From the NCBI RefSeq assembly GCF_016464425.1, contig NZ_JADDKQ010000001.1, positions 372,001 through 436,000 of the forward strand: 64,000 nt of DNA. The letters are read 5' to 3'. The position numbers and the translations under genes are program-made. Origin of the DNA: Actinotalea solisilvae (lineage in GTDB: Bacteria > Actinomycetota > Actinomycetes > Actinomycetales > Cellulomonadaceae). How positions within the stretch are numbered: position 1 is the first letter of the stretch; every line of letters begins with the position of its first letter. The notes under the pieces are model-generated. The model was not told the DNA's origin. It made no database searches and worked only from the letters and a program-made list of their open reading frames with translations. Positions 17,458 to 26,066 of the stretch are shown here, piece by piece.

Positions 17458-19095
17458 CTAGAAGGGCGGCTCGTCGTGTCCGGGGTCGGGTGGTCGCGGG
17501 TCGCCGGTGGGCGTGTGCTCGTCGGGTGGGTCGTCGGTCCATGCGGGGCCGGGGTCGTCGGGGGGTGGCGGGTCGGGGTCGGGCCAGGCGGGTGGCCGGT
17601 CGTAGGCGTGGCCGGTCGGTGAGGTCCACACGGTGGTCCCGTCCGCCCCGCGGACGGGGGTCCAGCCGGCGTGGGTCTTGGCGCGGTGGTGGTGGCGGCA
17701 CAGGGCCTGCAGGTTGTCCAGGCGCGTCTGGTCCACGCCCGCACCCGCAGCGCCCGAAGCACGGGCAGCACCCGGGGGGCTCGCGGGCCCGGACGTGCTC
17801 GCGGGGTCCGTCGCGCTGGCGGGGTCTGTGGCGCTGGCGGGGTCTGTGGCGGCTGCGTGATGGTCGTGGTTGAAGGGGTCGATGTGGTCGATGTCGCAGC
17901 GGGTGGCCGGGACGCGGCAGCCGGGGAAGGTGCAGGTGCGGTCGCGGGCGGTCACCGCGTTGCGCAGGGGTTGGGTCGGGGCGTAGCGGCGGGTCGAGCG
18001 GGCCAGGGGCTCACCGGTGGCCGCGTCGACCAGCAGCGGCTCCCACGTCGAGCGCGCGGCCAGGCGCCGCACGAGGTTCGAGGGGATCACCCCGTACCCG
18101 TCCAGCAGGCCGGGCTGGTCCTCCAGGCCCAGGACCGTCGCGGCGGTCGCGGTCAGCGTCAGGTGCGGCGCCCGACCCTGGGTGGTGCGCAGCGGGCGGC
18201 CGTCGGGGTGCATGCCGGCGTCCCACCACCGGGTGGCCAGGTCCACCAGCGCGTCGGCGCGGCGCTGATCCAAGGTCCGGGCATCGAAGCGGTCCCGCTC
18301 CTCCGGTGAGACGTCCCGCGCCAGCGCGGTCAGCGTGGCCTGGACCGCGACCGCGTCCACCGCGGGCAGGTACGCCGACAGCCACGCCATCGCGTCCGCC
18401 GCCGGCACGAGCTCCACCCGCCGCTGGTCGCACGCCCGCCGGTGACGCACCTCCGCACCATCGGGGTCCCGCAACAGCTCCATCCGCCGCAACCGCTGCC
18501 GCAGCTGCGGCGCCGTGCATCCCACGGCCTGCGGCAGCACCGCGGCCGCGACCTCGACCGCCACGTGCTCGGGGACCCGGGCCAGCTCATCGACCAGCAC
18601 CGTCGCCCGCCGCACATCCAGACGACCCTCAGCCAGGGCATCGGCGACCACCGGGACCCGGTCCAGGCCGATCGCCAACCCCACCTTCCCCTCGGCCACC
18701 GCACGCGTCACCCCCAACCGCGCCGCGACCTCATCACCCACGAACTCCGCCCGCTCCCCCACCCGCCGCCGACCGAGCTCGGCCAGCGCCGCCGCCTGAC
18801 CCGCCGCGGCCCACGAGGCGACCCGCTCCCACCCCGCGACCAGCTCCACCAGCGCCGCATCATCGACATCCGCCGGCTCACACCGCGCCAGCACCTGCGC
18901 CAACCCCACACCCGGCACCATCGCGTCCAACGCCGCCGCCAACGGATGACGCTCCGCCCAGGACGGCACCGTCCTCGCCTCCACGGCGCCCTCGTCGGTG
19001 GTGCCCGCGGCCCCGGACGTCGCGGCGTCGTCGAGCAGCGCGACCGCGCCCGCGCGCGTCCCCGCCACCGGCGCCTCGACCACGGAACTCGACAT
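17458..19095 (-). CDS. DUF222 / HNH endonuclease (13E12-type) protein
   Basis: A 545-residue protein. A DUF222 helical region occupies roughly residues 50-340 (ALAELGRRRVGERAEFVGDE, LDVRRATVLVDELARVP). It is followed by an HNH nuclease with CTFPGCRVPATRCDIDHIDPF near residue 395 and LCRHHHRAKTH near 465. The two halves of the HNH are separated by a ~50-residue Ala/Asp/Pro/Ser-rich insertion with a triplicated TDPASA motif. The tail is Pro/Asp-rich. DUF222-HNH genes occur in many copies in actinobacteria and are suspected of mobility; activity is not established. The gene interrupts the sugar locus between regulator and operon. The start is set by a TAGCGT hexamer 7 bases upstream. Confidence 0.9.
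   Translation of the reverse strand: MSSSVVEAPVAGTRAGAVALLDDAATSGAAGTTDEGAVEARTVPSWAERHPLAAALDAMVPGVGLAQVLARCEPADVDDAALVELVAGWERVASWAAAGQAAALAELGRRRVGERAEFVGDEVAARLGVTRAVAEGKVGLAIGLDRVPVVADALAEGRLDVRRATVLVDELARVPEHVAVEVAAAVLPQAVGCTAPQLRQRLRRMELLRDPDGAEVRHRRACDQRRVELVPAADAMAWLSAYLPAVDAVAVQATLTALARDVSPEERDRFDARTLDQRRADALVDLATRWWDAGMHPDGRPLRTTQGRAPHLTLTATAATVLGLEDQPGLLDGYGVIPSNLVRRLAARSTWEPLLVDAATGEPLARSTRRYAPTQPLRNAVTARDRTCTFPGCRVPATRCDIDHIDPFNHDHHAAATDPASATDPASATDPASTSGPASPPGAARASGAAGAGVDQTRLDNLQALCRHHHRAKTHAGWTPVRGADGTTVWTSPTGHAYDRPPAWPDPDPPPPDDPGPAWTDDPPDEHTPTGDPRPPDPGHDEPPF
17801..17854 (-). repeat. Three-copy 18-bp repeat inside the HNH gene
   Basis: Units at 17801-17818, 17819-17836 and 17837-17854 share GCGGGGTCTGTGGCGCTG with few mismatches and encode repeated TDPASA. 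The unit is in frame and lies between the two HNH half-motifs. Confidence 0.85.
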
Positions 19096-19102
19096 ACCGG
19101 AC

Positions 19103-19108
19103 ACGCTA
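19103..19108 (-). promoter_or_regulatory. -10 hexamer TAGCGT of the HNH gene, predicted leaderless
   Basis: On the minus strand TAGCGT is followed by 7 bases and then the ATG at 19095. No Shine-Dalgarno is present. Confidence 0.5.
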
Positions 19109-19246
19109 GAACCGACCACTGACACGACCCGCGCCCGGGTCGAGGCGCTCACCTCTGCGACTCCCGAGCCGCCCGCGGGCACCCGGGACCGACCGCGCCT
19201 CGAGGCCGTTCGCGCCCCAGCGAGCTCGCGCGCACGGCCTCTGCGG

Positions 19247-19275
19247 TTGCGACCGTCCGGTTAAGCGCTTAGTGT
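19247..19275 (+). promoter_or_regulatory. Promoter of the sugar-uptake and glucan-degradation operon
   Basis: TTGCGA (19247-19252), a 17-base spacer and TAGTGT (19270-19275) match TTGnnn-N17-TAnnnT. The perfect palindrome TAAGCGCTTA lies in the spacer and covers the first two bases of the -10, a classic position for repression. Confidence 0.65.
19262..19271. promoter_or_regulatory. LacI operator O1, TAAGCGCTTA
   Basis: A perfect 10-base palindrome inside the promoter of the binding-protein gene. It has the same core as the site before the lacI gene at 16097-16104. Confidence 0.7.
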
Positions 19276-19294
19276 CCCCCTCGTCGACGGTTGC

Positions 19295-19304
19295 TAAGCG
19301 CATA
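19295..19304. promoter_or_regulatory. LacI operator O2, TAAGCGCATA
   Basis: One mismatch from O1; the centres are 33 bases apart, about three helical turns, so two dimers could sit on roughly the same face of the DNA. The site lies downstream of the predicted start of transcription. Confidence 0.6.
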
Positions 19305-19383
19305 GATCCACGAGGTCGCACGCATCCGGCGCAGTTCCCGCGCCGACAACCGACGTCGGTCGTACTCAACGAGGAGGACACCC

Positions 19384-20652
19384 ATGAACAGGACCGTGCG
19401 CGTGAACAGGACTGTCCGCGCAGGCGCCGCCACGTTCGCACTCGCACTCGTCGTCGCCGGCTGCGGCCGCGGCGACGGCGAGGCCGGCGGCGAGGAGACC
19501 GCCGCCGCCGTCGACGAGGGTGCCGCGTCCGGGACCGTCGAGGTCTGGGCGATGGGCACCGAGGGCGAGATGCTCGGCGACTTCGCCGCAGCCTTCACCG
19601 AGGAGAACCCGGACATCGAGGTCGAGGTCACCGCGATCCCGTGGGACGCCGCCCACGACAAGATCGCGACTGCGATCGCCGCCGGGCAGACCCCCGACGT
19701 GTCGATGATCGGCACCACGTGGATGGGCGAGTTCGCCGCGACCGGCGCGCTCGACCCGACACCCGACCTCATCGACGACTCGACCTTCTTCCCGGGCGCG
19801 TGGGAGACGACGGACGTCGGCGGCACCAACTACGGCGTCCCCTGGTACGTCGAGACGCGCGTCCTCTACTACCGCTCCGACCTCGTCGCCGAGCCGCCGA
19901 CCGACTGGGCGGGCCTCACGGCCATGGCCCAGGGCATGCAGGCGGCGGGCGCCGAGTGGGGCATCAACCTCCAGCCCGGGCAGACGGGGGCGTGGCAGAC
20001 CTTCATGCCGTTCGCCTGGCAGGCGGGCGCGGAGATCGTCACCGAGGACCAGGCCGAGTTCACGCTCGACACCCCGGAGATGGTCGAGGCGCTCACGGCC
20101 TACCAGTCGTTCTTCACCGAGGGCCTCGCCCCGACCGAGCTCCCCCAGGGCTCGCTCGAGCCGGACTTCATGGCGGGCAAGATCGGCTCCTTCGTGTCCG
20201 GTCCGTGGCACGTCGGCATCTTGGAGGACACCGACGCCGCGGGCATGGCCAACGTCGCCCTCGCCCCGCTGCCGGCCGGCGCGGAGCAGGCCTCGTTCAT
20301 CGGCGGCGCGAACCTCGCCGTCTTCAAGGACGCCGAGAACCGCGACGCCGCCTGGACGTTCATCGAGTGGCTGAGCCAGCCCGAGGTCCAGGTCCAGTGG
20401 TACTCCGAGGTCAACGACCTGCCGTCGGTCGCGTCCGCGTGGGAGGACCCGGCCATCGCCGACGACCCGTACCTCGGCGTCTTCGGCGAGCAGCTCGAGA
20501 CCGCCGTCGCTCCGCCCTCGATCCCCACCTGGGAGGAGGTCGCGAGCGTCATCGACACCGAGCTCGAGCGCCTGTGCAAGTCGGGGGCCGACCCGCAGGA
20601 GGTCGCCACGACGATCCAGCAGCAGGCGTCGTCCATCGGCACCGGGCTCTGA
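19384..20652 (+). CDS. ABC transporter sugar-binding lipoprotein
   Basis: A 422-residue solute-binding protein of the family 1 extracellular sugar-binding type. The signal is MNRTVRVNRTVRAGAATFAL followed by ALVVAGC, whose cysteine is the lipidation site, so the mature protein is anchored outside the membrane. VEVWAMGTEGEMLGDFAAAF, IPWDAAHDKIATAIAAGQTP and FVSGPWHVGIL are typical of this class. GAGGAGG sits 7 bases before the ATG. First gene of a six-gene operon. The position resembles that of the Listeria Lin1841 sophoro-oligosaccharide binding protein (from memory), but ligand identity is inference. Confidence 0.93.
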   Translation: MNRTVRVNRTVRAGAATFALALVVAGCGRGDGEAGGEETAAAVDEGAASGTVEVWAMGTEGEMLGDFAAAFTEENPDIEVEVTAIPWDAAHDKIATAIAAGQTPDVSMIGTTWMGEFAATGALDPTPDLIDDSTFFPGAWETTDVGGTNYGVPWYVETRVLYYRSDLVAEPPTDWAGLTAMAQGMQAAGAEWGINLQPGQTGAWQTFMPFAWQAGAEIVTEDQAEFTLDTPEMVEALTAYQSFFTEGLAPTELPQGSLEPDFMAGKIGSFVSGPWHVGILEDTDAAGMANVALAPLPAGAEQASFIGGANLAVFKDAENRDAAWTFIEWLSQPEVQVQWYSEVNDLPSVASAWEDPAIADDPYLGVFGEQLETAVAPPSIPTWEEVASVIDTELERLCKSGADPQEVATTIQQQASSIGTGL

Positions 20653-20653
20653 C

Positions 20654-21670
20654 GTGTCCACGGACACCACCGTCCGGCCCGGGGCTCACGCCCCGGACCG
20701 GACGGACCCCCCGGCGGTGCGCAAGCACGCCCCGCTCTACTGGCGGCACACCCGCGCCGCGTGGGGCTTCGCGCTCCCCTTCGTCCTGCTCTTCACGGCC
20801 TTCACCGCGGGGCCCGTGCTCATGTCCCTCGCGATGGCCGTGACGGACCTGCGCAGCCGCGACCTGCGCGACCCGTTCGCCGTGAACTTCGTCGGCATCG
20901 AGAACTTCGTCACGGTGTTCGAGGACCCGCTCTTCCGCAAGGCAGCCCTCAACACGGCGTACTTCGTCCTCGTGGGCGTCCCGCTGACCCTGTGCCTGTC
21001 GCTCGGCATCGCGGTGCTGCTCAACTCCGGCATCACGCGGCTCAAGACGTTCTTCCGGGTCGGCTACTACATGCCCGTGGTCACGAGCATCGTCGCCGTC
21101 GCCGTCGTGTGGCGCTTCCTGCTGCACCCCGACAGCGGCCTGCTCAACGAGGTGCTGGGGCTCTTCGGCGTCGAGGGCCCGCACTGGCTCGGCAGCACCA
21201 CGTGGGCGATGCCGTCCATGATCGCCATGGCGACGTGGCGGTCGATCGGCACGCTCATCATCATCTTCGTCGCCGGTCTCCAGGGCGTCCCCACGTCGCT
21301 CCACGAGGCCGCGGCGCTCGACGGCGCGGGGGCCTGGCAGCGCTTCCGGCACATCACCATCCCGACGATCCGGCCGACGCTGCTCTTCGGCGCGGTCATC
21401 ACCGGCATCGGCTACGTGCAGTTCTTCGAGGAGCCGTTCGTCATGACCCAGGGCGGCCCGCTCAACAGCACGCTCTCGGTCGCGTTCCACACGTACAACC
21501 AGTTCGGCTTCGGCAACTACGGCTACGCCGCGGCGATGAGCTACGTGCTCTTCCTCGCCGTCGTGCTGCTCACGCTCGTGCAGTTCCGCTTCCTCGGCGA
21601 GCGCGACGACCGGCCGCGCCGTCGACGTCGCCGGCCCGTGCCGGTCGCGAGCAAGGAGATCGGACGATGA
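20654..21670 (+). CDS. Sugar ABC transporter permease (MalF type)
   Basis: A 338-residue permease with six hydrophobic segments. It carries the EAA loop EAAALDGAGAWQRFRHITIP that contacts the ATPase. The long Arg-rich tail (DDRPRRRRRRP) is cytoplasmic. The GTG start is one base after the binding-protein stop, and its end overlaps the next gene by ATGA, so the two permeases are made together. It imports oligosaccharide delivered by the binding protein. Confidence 0.93.
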   Translation: MSTDTTVRPGAHAPDRTDPPAVRKHAPLYWRHTRAAWGFALPFVLLFTAFTAGPVLMSLAMAVTDLRSRDLRDPFAVNFVGIENFVTVFEDPLFRKAALNTAYFVLVGVPLTLCLSLGIAVLLNSGITRLKTFFRVGYYMPVVTSIVAVAVVWRFLLHPDSGLLNEVLGLFGVEGPHWLGSTTWAMPSMIAMATWRSIGTLIIIFVAGLQGVPTSLHEAAALDGAGAWQRFRHITIPTIRPTLLFGAVITGIGYVQFFEEPFVMTQGGPLNSTLSVAFHTYNQFGFGNYGYAAAMSYVLFLAVVLLTLVQFRFLGERDDRPRRRRRRPVPVASKEIGR

Positions 21671-22566
21671 CGACCACCGACCGCACCGCCGCGCCGGTCG
21701 TCCCCGACGACGCCCCGGCCGCGCGCCGCACGAAGGAGCGGCCGATCGGCGAGGCGCGCCCCCACATCCTCGCCTACGTCGTCCTCGGGCTCGGGCTCGT
21801 CGTCGTCATGAGCCCGTTCTTCTGGATGGCGCTCAGCTCGGTCAAGGGCGAGGGCGAGATCCGCCGCGTCCCGCCGACCTGGTGGCCCGAGGCGCCCACG
21901 CTCGACAACTTCCGCGAGCTCTTCGCGCGCCTGGACTTCCCGCAGTTCTTCACGAACTCGATCCTCGTCGCGACCGTCGTGACCCTCGGCAACCTCGTGT
22001 TCTGCTCGATGCTCGGCTACGTCCTGGCCAAGTACGACTTCGCCGGCAAGAGGCTCCTGTTCCGGGTCGTGCTCGGGACGCTGATGATCCCCGGCATGGT
22101 CACGCTCGTGCCCCTGTTCGTCCTCGTGGCGAACATGGGCATGGTCAACACCTACTTCGGCCTGATCCTGCCGTTCCTCGCGGCGCCGTTCGGCGTCTTC
22201 CTCATGCGGCAGTTCTTCCTCGGCATCCCGGACGAGCTCATCGACGCCGCGCGCGTCGACGGCGCCGGCGAGGCGCGGATCTTCGTCCAGATCGTCGTGC
22301 CGCTCGCCAAGCCGGCGCTCGCGACGCTCGCGATCCTCACGTTCCTCGGCTCCTGGAACAACTTCCTGTGGCCGCTCGTGGTCGCGACCACGGAGGACAA
22401 GTACACGCTCCCGGTAGCGCTCGCGCTCTACAGCACCGGCCAGAACCAGACGGACTACGGCCTGCTCCTCGCGGGCGCGGTCGTCGTGCTCGTGCCGATC
22501 CTCGTGCTCTTCCTGCTGCTCCAGCGCTACTTCGTCCAGGGCGTCGCCATGACGGGGATCAAGTGA
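21667..22566 (+). CDS. Sugar ABC transporter permease (MalG type)
   Basis: A 299-residue second permease with six membrane segments and the EAA-type loop DAARVDGAGEARIFVQIVVP. It ends with YFVQGVAMTGIK, the normal MalG-type C-terminus. The start ATG overlaps the previous stop (ATGA) and the stop overlaps the next start (TGATG). No ATP-binding subunit is encoded in the operon, so the pair must use a shared MsiK/UgpC-like ATPase encoded elsewhere. Confidence 0.93.
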   Translation: MTTTDRTAAPVVPDDAPAARRTKERPIGEARPHILAYVVLGLGLVVVMSPFFWMALSSVKGEGEIRRVPPTWWPEAPTLDNFRELFARLDFPQFFTNSILVATVVTLGNLVFCSMLGYVLAKYDFAGKRLLFRVVLGTLMIPGMVTLVPLFVLVANMGMVNTYFGLILPFLAAPFGVFLMRQFFLGIPDELIDAARVDGAGEARIFVQIVVPLAKPALATLAILTFLGSWNNFLWPLVVATTEDKYTLPVALALYSTGQNQTDYGLLLAGAVVVLVPILVLFLLLQRYFVQGVAMTGIK

Positions 22567-25500
22567 TGGCTGCCGCCGGACCCCCGTGGGTCCTGCCTGC
22601 CCCCGCCGACGCCGGGATCGGTGCGGTGCTCGTCGACGGCGGCGCCCCCGCGTCGCTCACGGCCGGCCCCCTCGAGCTGGTCCAGCACGCCGCGTCGCCG
22701 TACGAGCCCGGCCTGCTCCAGCTCTGGCTCCGCGACCGCGGGACGGGCGACGTCCGGCCCCTGCTCGGCGCGGGCAGCGGGGGCCGGGTGCACGTCGCGG
22801 GGCGCACGGCCGTCGTCACCGGGCGCACCGACGGCCTCGCCTGGCGCGTGACCTTCGTGCCCGACGACGACCGCCCGGCCTGGGCCTGGCACGTCGAGGT
22901 CCGGGCCGAGGGCACGGACGGGTCCGGGGACGACGGCGCGCGCGAGATCGACGTCCTGCACGCGCACGACGTCGCCCTGTCGGGCACGGGCGCGCTGCGC
23001 GCCAACGAGCTCTACGTGAGCCAGTACCTCGACGTGCGCCCGCTGGGCGAGGACTCGCCCGAGGGGCCGGCGCTGGCCGTGCGGCAGAACCTGCCGCAGG
23101 ACGGGCGGTACCCGTGGTGCGTGCTCGTGGCCACGACGCCCGTCGTGGGCTGGGCCACCGACCTCCTCGACGTCGGCTGGGCCGACCGGACCGGGCGGCG
23201 CCCCGGACCCGCCGGCGACCTGCCGTCGCGCCGGCGCCAGCACGAGCACACGCTCGCGACCCTGCAGACCGCGCGCGTGCGGCTCGCGCCCGGCGAGGTC
23301 CACCGCGTCTCGTTCGCGGGCCTCGTCCTCGCCGACCACCCGGCGGCGACGTCGGCCGACGACCTCGAGCACGCGCGCGAGGCGCGCGCGTTCGCGACGG
23401 CGAGCGCGCCGTGGGGCCGCCGACGCGACGACGCGGAGGAGCGCGACGTGGCGGCGGGGCGCCCGGCGCCGTCGGGCGTCTACGACAGCGGGCGGACGCT
23501 CGTCACCCGCGACCTCACGGCCGACGAGCTGCGGGCCCGGTGGCCCGGCCGGTGGCGTGCGGTCGAGGAGGAGGCCGACGGCCGCCCCTGGTCGTTCTTC
23601 ACCGGCGACGCCCAGCACGTCGTCACACGCGCCAAGGAGCTCGCGGTCCTCCGTCCGCACGGCACGATCCTGCGCACGGGCGCGTCGGCGCTGCCCGACC
23701 CGGCGGGCCTCACGGCGACCGCCTGGATGACCGGGTCGCCGCTCTCCTACCTCACCCGCGGCCACGCGTCGTCGGGCCGGGTGCTCACGACGGTCCGCGG
23801 GTACCTCGGCCTGCACCGCGCCTACGGCGTGCGCGTGCTCGTCGAGGTGGGCGGCCGGTGGCGTCTGCTGGACCTGCCCTCGGCCTTCGCGATGACGCTC
23901 GACGCGGCGCACTGGACGTACGCGCTCGACGCGGACGTCGAGGGCGAGGCCGGCACGGTCGAGGTGCGCACGTCGGCCCCGCCCGGCGAGCACCGCGTCC
24001 GGCTCGAGGTGCGCACCACGGCCGGACCGGAGCGGCGGGTCCTCCTCGCGCTGCACCTCGCCACGGACGCCGACCCCCTGCCGTCGGCGCGCCGCACCGA
24101 CGTGCGCGAGGACGGCGCGACCCTCGTCGTGCGCAGCCGCGACGGCGGGGCGCTCGAGGTCACGGCGACCGCGCCGGTCGAGGTGGGCGACGGCGGCGCC
24201 CTGGTCGACGACGGCGTGGCCCGCGACCGCTCGACCCTGACCCTGACGACGACCGGCGCGGTGACGCTCGACCTGCGCGTGCGCGCCGACGAGCCGGGAC
24301 CTCCCGCCGCCCGGGCCGCGCGGACGCCCGCGGGGGCGTCCGGGCCCGCGGCCGCGTCCGACGACGTCGCCCGCGCGTGGTGGTCGCAGGTGACGGCCCT
24401 GCGCGTCGGGGACGCCCCCGCGGCCGAGCCGCTCGCGGTGAGCCTGCCCTGGCTCGTGCGCGACGCGCTCGTGCACTACCTCTCGCCGCGCGGCCTCGAG
24501 CAGTACACGGGCGGGGCGTGGGGGACGCGCGACGTGACGCAGGGACCGCTCGAGCTGCTCCTCGCGCTCGACCGGCCGCGCGACGCGCGGGCCCTCCTCC
24601 TGCGCGTGCTGAGCGCGCAGAACCCCGACGGGACGTGGCCGCAGGCGTTCGGGTTCCTACCCGGCGACGAGGGCTTCCGGCACGAGCCGCCGCACGGCGA
24701 CGTCGTGCACTGGCCGGTGCTCGCGCTGGGCCGCTACCTGCTCGCGACCGGCGACGCGTCCGTGCTCGACGAGGTCGTGCCCTTCTGGGCGCCCGGGACC
24801 GGGCACGGGGCCGCCGACGCACCGCGCGGCGCGGGGCGGGGCACGAAGCGGGGCACGGAGCAGGGCACGGAGCAGGGCACGGTGCGCGAGCACGTCCGGC
24901 GCGCGCTCGACCGCGCGCGGTCCGACGTGCTGCCGGGCACGCGCCTGGTCGCGTACGGGCACGGCGACTGGAACGACTCCCTCCAGCCCGCCGACCCGGC
25001 GATGGCACGCACCCTCGCGAGCGCGTGGACGGTGACCCTGCACCACCAGGCGATGTCGACCCTGGCGGCGGGGTTGCGGACCGCCGGGACCGACGAGGAC
25101 CTCGCGCGCGCCCTCGACGAGGACGCCGCGGCCGTCGCCGCGGACCTCGACCGCCACCTGCTCGTCGACGGCGAGCTCGCGGGCTACGTCCAGCTCGACC
25201 CGCCGGCCGCACCGGGCGCGACGCCCGAGGCGCGACGCCTGCTCGTCCACCCGCGCGACGCCGAGACGGGCCTGCGGCACGGGTCCCTGCAGATGATCCA
25301 CGCACTGGTCGCCGACCTGCTCGACCCCGCGCAGGCCGAGCGCCACGTCGCGCTCGTCCGCGAGCACCTCTCGGGGGTCGACGGCGTCCGTCTGTTCGAC
25401 CGGCCGCCGGCCTACCACGGCGGCCCGATGCGGCACTTCCAGCGGGCCGAGACGGCGAGCTTCGTCGGCCGCGAGATCGGCCTCATGTACGTGCACGCGC

Positions 25501-26066
25501 ACCTCCGCTGGTGCGAGGCGATGGCCCGCTGGGGTGACGCCGACGCGCTCTGGCTGGGCCTGCTCCAGGTGCTGCCGCCCGCGGCGGCCGCGACCGTGCC
25601 GGGTGCGCGCCCGCGGCAGGCGAACGCCTACCCCTCGAGCTCGGACGCCGCGTGCCTGCACCGGGAGGACTTCGCGGCGCGCTACGACGACGTGCTCACC
25701 GGCGCGACGGGCCTCGAGGCCGGTTGGCGCGTCTACTCGTCCGGCCCTGGCGTGCTGGTGCGCGTCGTCGCGCAGTCGTTGCTCGGCGTGCGGCGCCGGG
25801 CGTCGGTGGTCGAGGTCGACCCCGTGCTCCCGGCCGCGCTCGACGGCCTCACGGCCGCGGTGCCGCTCGACGGCGGCGTGCTGCGCGTCCGGTACCGCGT
25901 GGGGCAGCGCGGGCACGGCCCCGCGGCCCTGCGGCTCGACGGCGCCGAGCTCGCCGCGACCCGCGTGGCCAACCCCTACCGGACCGGCGCCCTCGCGGTG
26001 GACCTCGTGGCCCTCGCGCCCGCGCTCCACCCGGACGGGCCGACGCTCGAGGTCGACCTGCCGTGA
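22566..26066 (+). CDS. GH94-type glycoside phosphorylase, probable 1,2-beta-oligoglucan phosphorylase
   Basis: A 1166-residue cytoplasmic enzyme. About 600 residues of beta-sandwich modules precede an (alpha/alpha)6 catalytic barrel starting near residue 620. The barrel contains GLEQYTGGAWGTRDVTQGP, then YGHGDWND with DWND at residues 801-804, the GH94 general-acid motif. It closes with the C-terminal beta module RVVAQSLLGVRRRASVVEVDP. The size and the LEQYTGGAWGTRD block resemble 1,2-beta-oligoglucan phosphorylases (about 1,100 residues) rather than cellobiose phosphorylases (about 820). Expected reaction: phosphorolysis of sophoro-oligosaccharides to glucose 1-phosphate. The start overlaps the permease stop (TGATG). 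A 12-bp tandem repeat encodes GTKRGTEQGTEQGTV in a loop. Confidence 0.78.
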   Translation: MAAAGPPWVLPAPADAGIGAVLVDGGAPASLTAGPLELVQHAASPYEPGLLQLWLRDRGTGDVRPLLGAGSGGRVHVAGRTAVVTGRTDGLAWRVTFVPDDDRPAWAWHVEVRAEGTDGSGDDGAREIDVLHAHDVALSGTGALRANELYVSQYLDVRPLGEDSPEGPALAVRQNLPQDGRYPWCVLVATTPVVGWATDLLDVGWADRTGRRPGPAGDLPSRRRQHEHTLATLQTARVRLAPGEVHRVSFAGLVLADHPAATSADDLEHAREARAFATASAPWGRRRDDAEERDVAAGRPAPSGVYDSGRTLVTRDLTADELRARWPGRWRAVEEEADGRPWSFFTGDAQHVVTRAKELAVLRPHGTILRTGASALPDPAGLTATAWMTGSPLSYLTRGHASSGRVLTTVRGYLGLHRAYGVRVLVEVGGRWRLLDLPSAFAMTLDAAHWTYALDADVEGEAGTVEVRTSAPPGEHRVRLEVRTTAGPERRVLLALHLATDADPLPSARRTDVREDGATLVVRSRDGGALEVTATAPVEVGDGGALVDDGVARDRSTLTLTTTGAVTLDLRVRADEPGPPAARAARTPAGASGPAAASDDVARAWWSQVTALRVGDAPAAEPLAVSLPWLVRDALVHYLSPRGLEQYTGGAWGTRDVTQGPLELLLALDRPRDARALLLRVLSAQNPDGTWPQAFGFLPGDEGFRHEPPHGDVVHWPVLALGRYLLATGDASVLDEVVPFWAPGTGHGAADAPRGAGRGTKRGTEQGTEQGTVREHVRRALDRARSDVLPGTRLVAYGHGDWNDSLQPADPAMARTLASAWTVTLHHQAMSTLAAGLRTAGTDEDLARALDEDAAAVAADLDRHLLVDGELAGYVQLDPPAAPGATPEARRLLVHPRDAETGLRHGSLQMIHALVADLLDPAQAERHVALVREHLSGVDGVRLFDRPPAYHGGPMRHFQRAETASFVGREIGLMYVHAHLRWCEAMARWGDADALWLGLLQVLPPAAAATVPGARPRQANAYPSSSDAACLHREDFAARYDDVLTGATGLEAGWRVYSSGPGVLVRVVAQSLLGVRRRASVVEVDPVLPAALDGLTAAVPLDGGVLRVRYRVGQRGHGPAALRLDGAELAATRVANPYRTGALAVDLVALAPALHPDGPTLEVDLP
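24840..24887 (+). repeat. Four-copy 12-bp repeat in the GH94 gene
   Basis: Units of GGCACGGAGCAG at 24840-24851, 24852-24863, 24864-24875 and 24876-24887, the two central ones identical, encode repeated GTEQ. In frame, in a surface loop shortly before the DWND catalytic motif. Confidence 0.85.
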
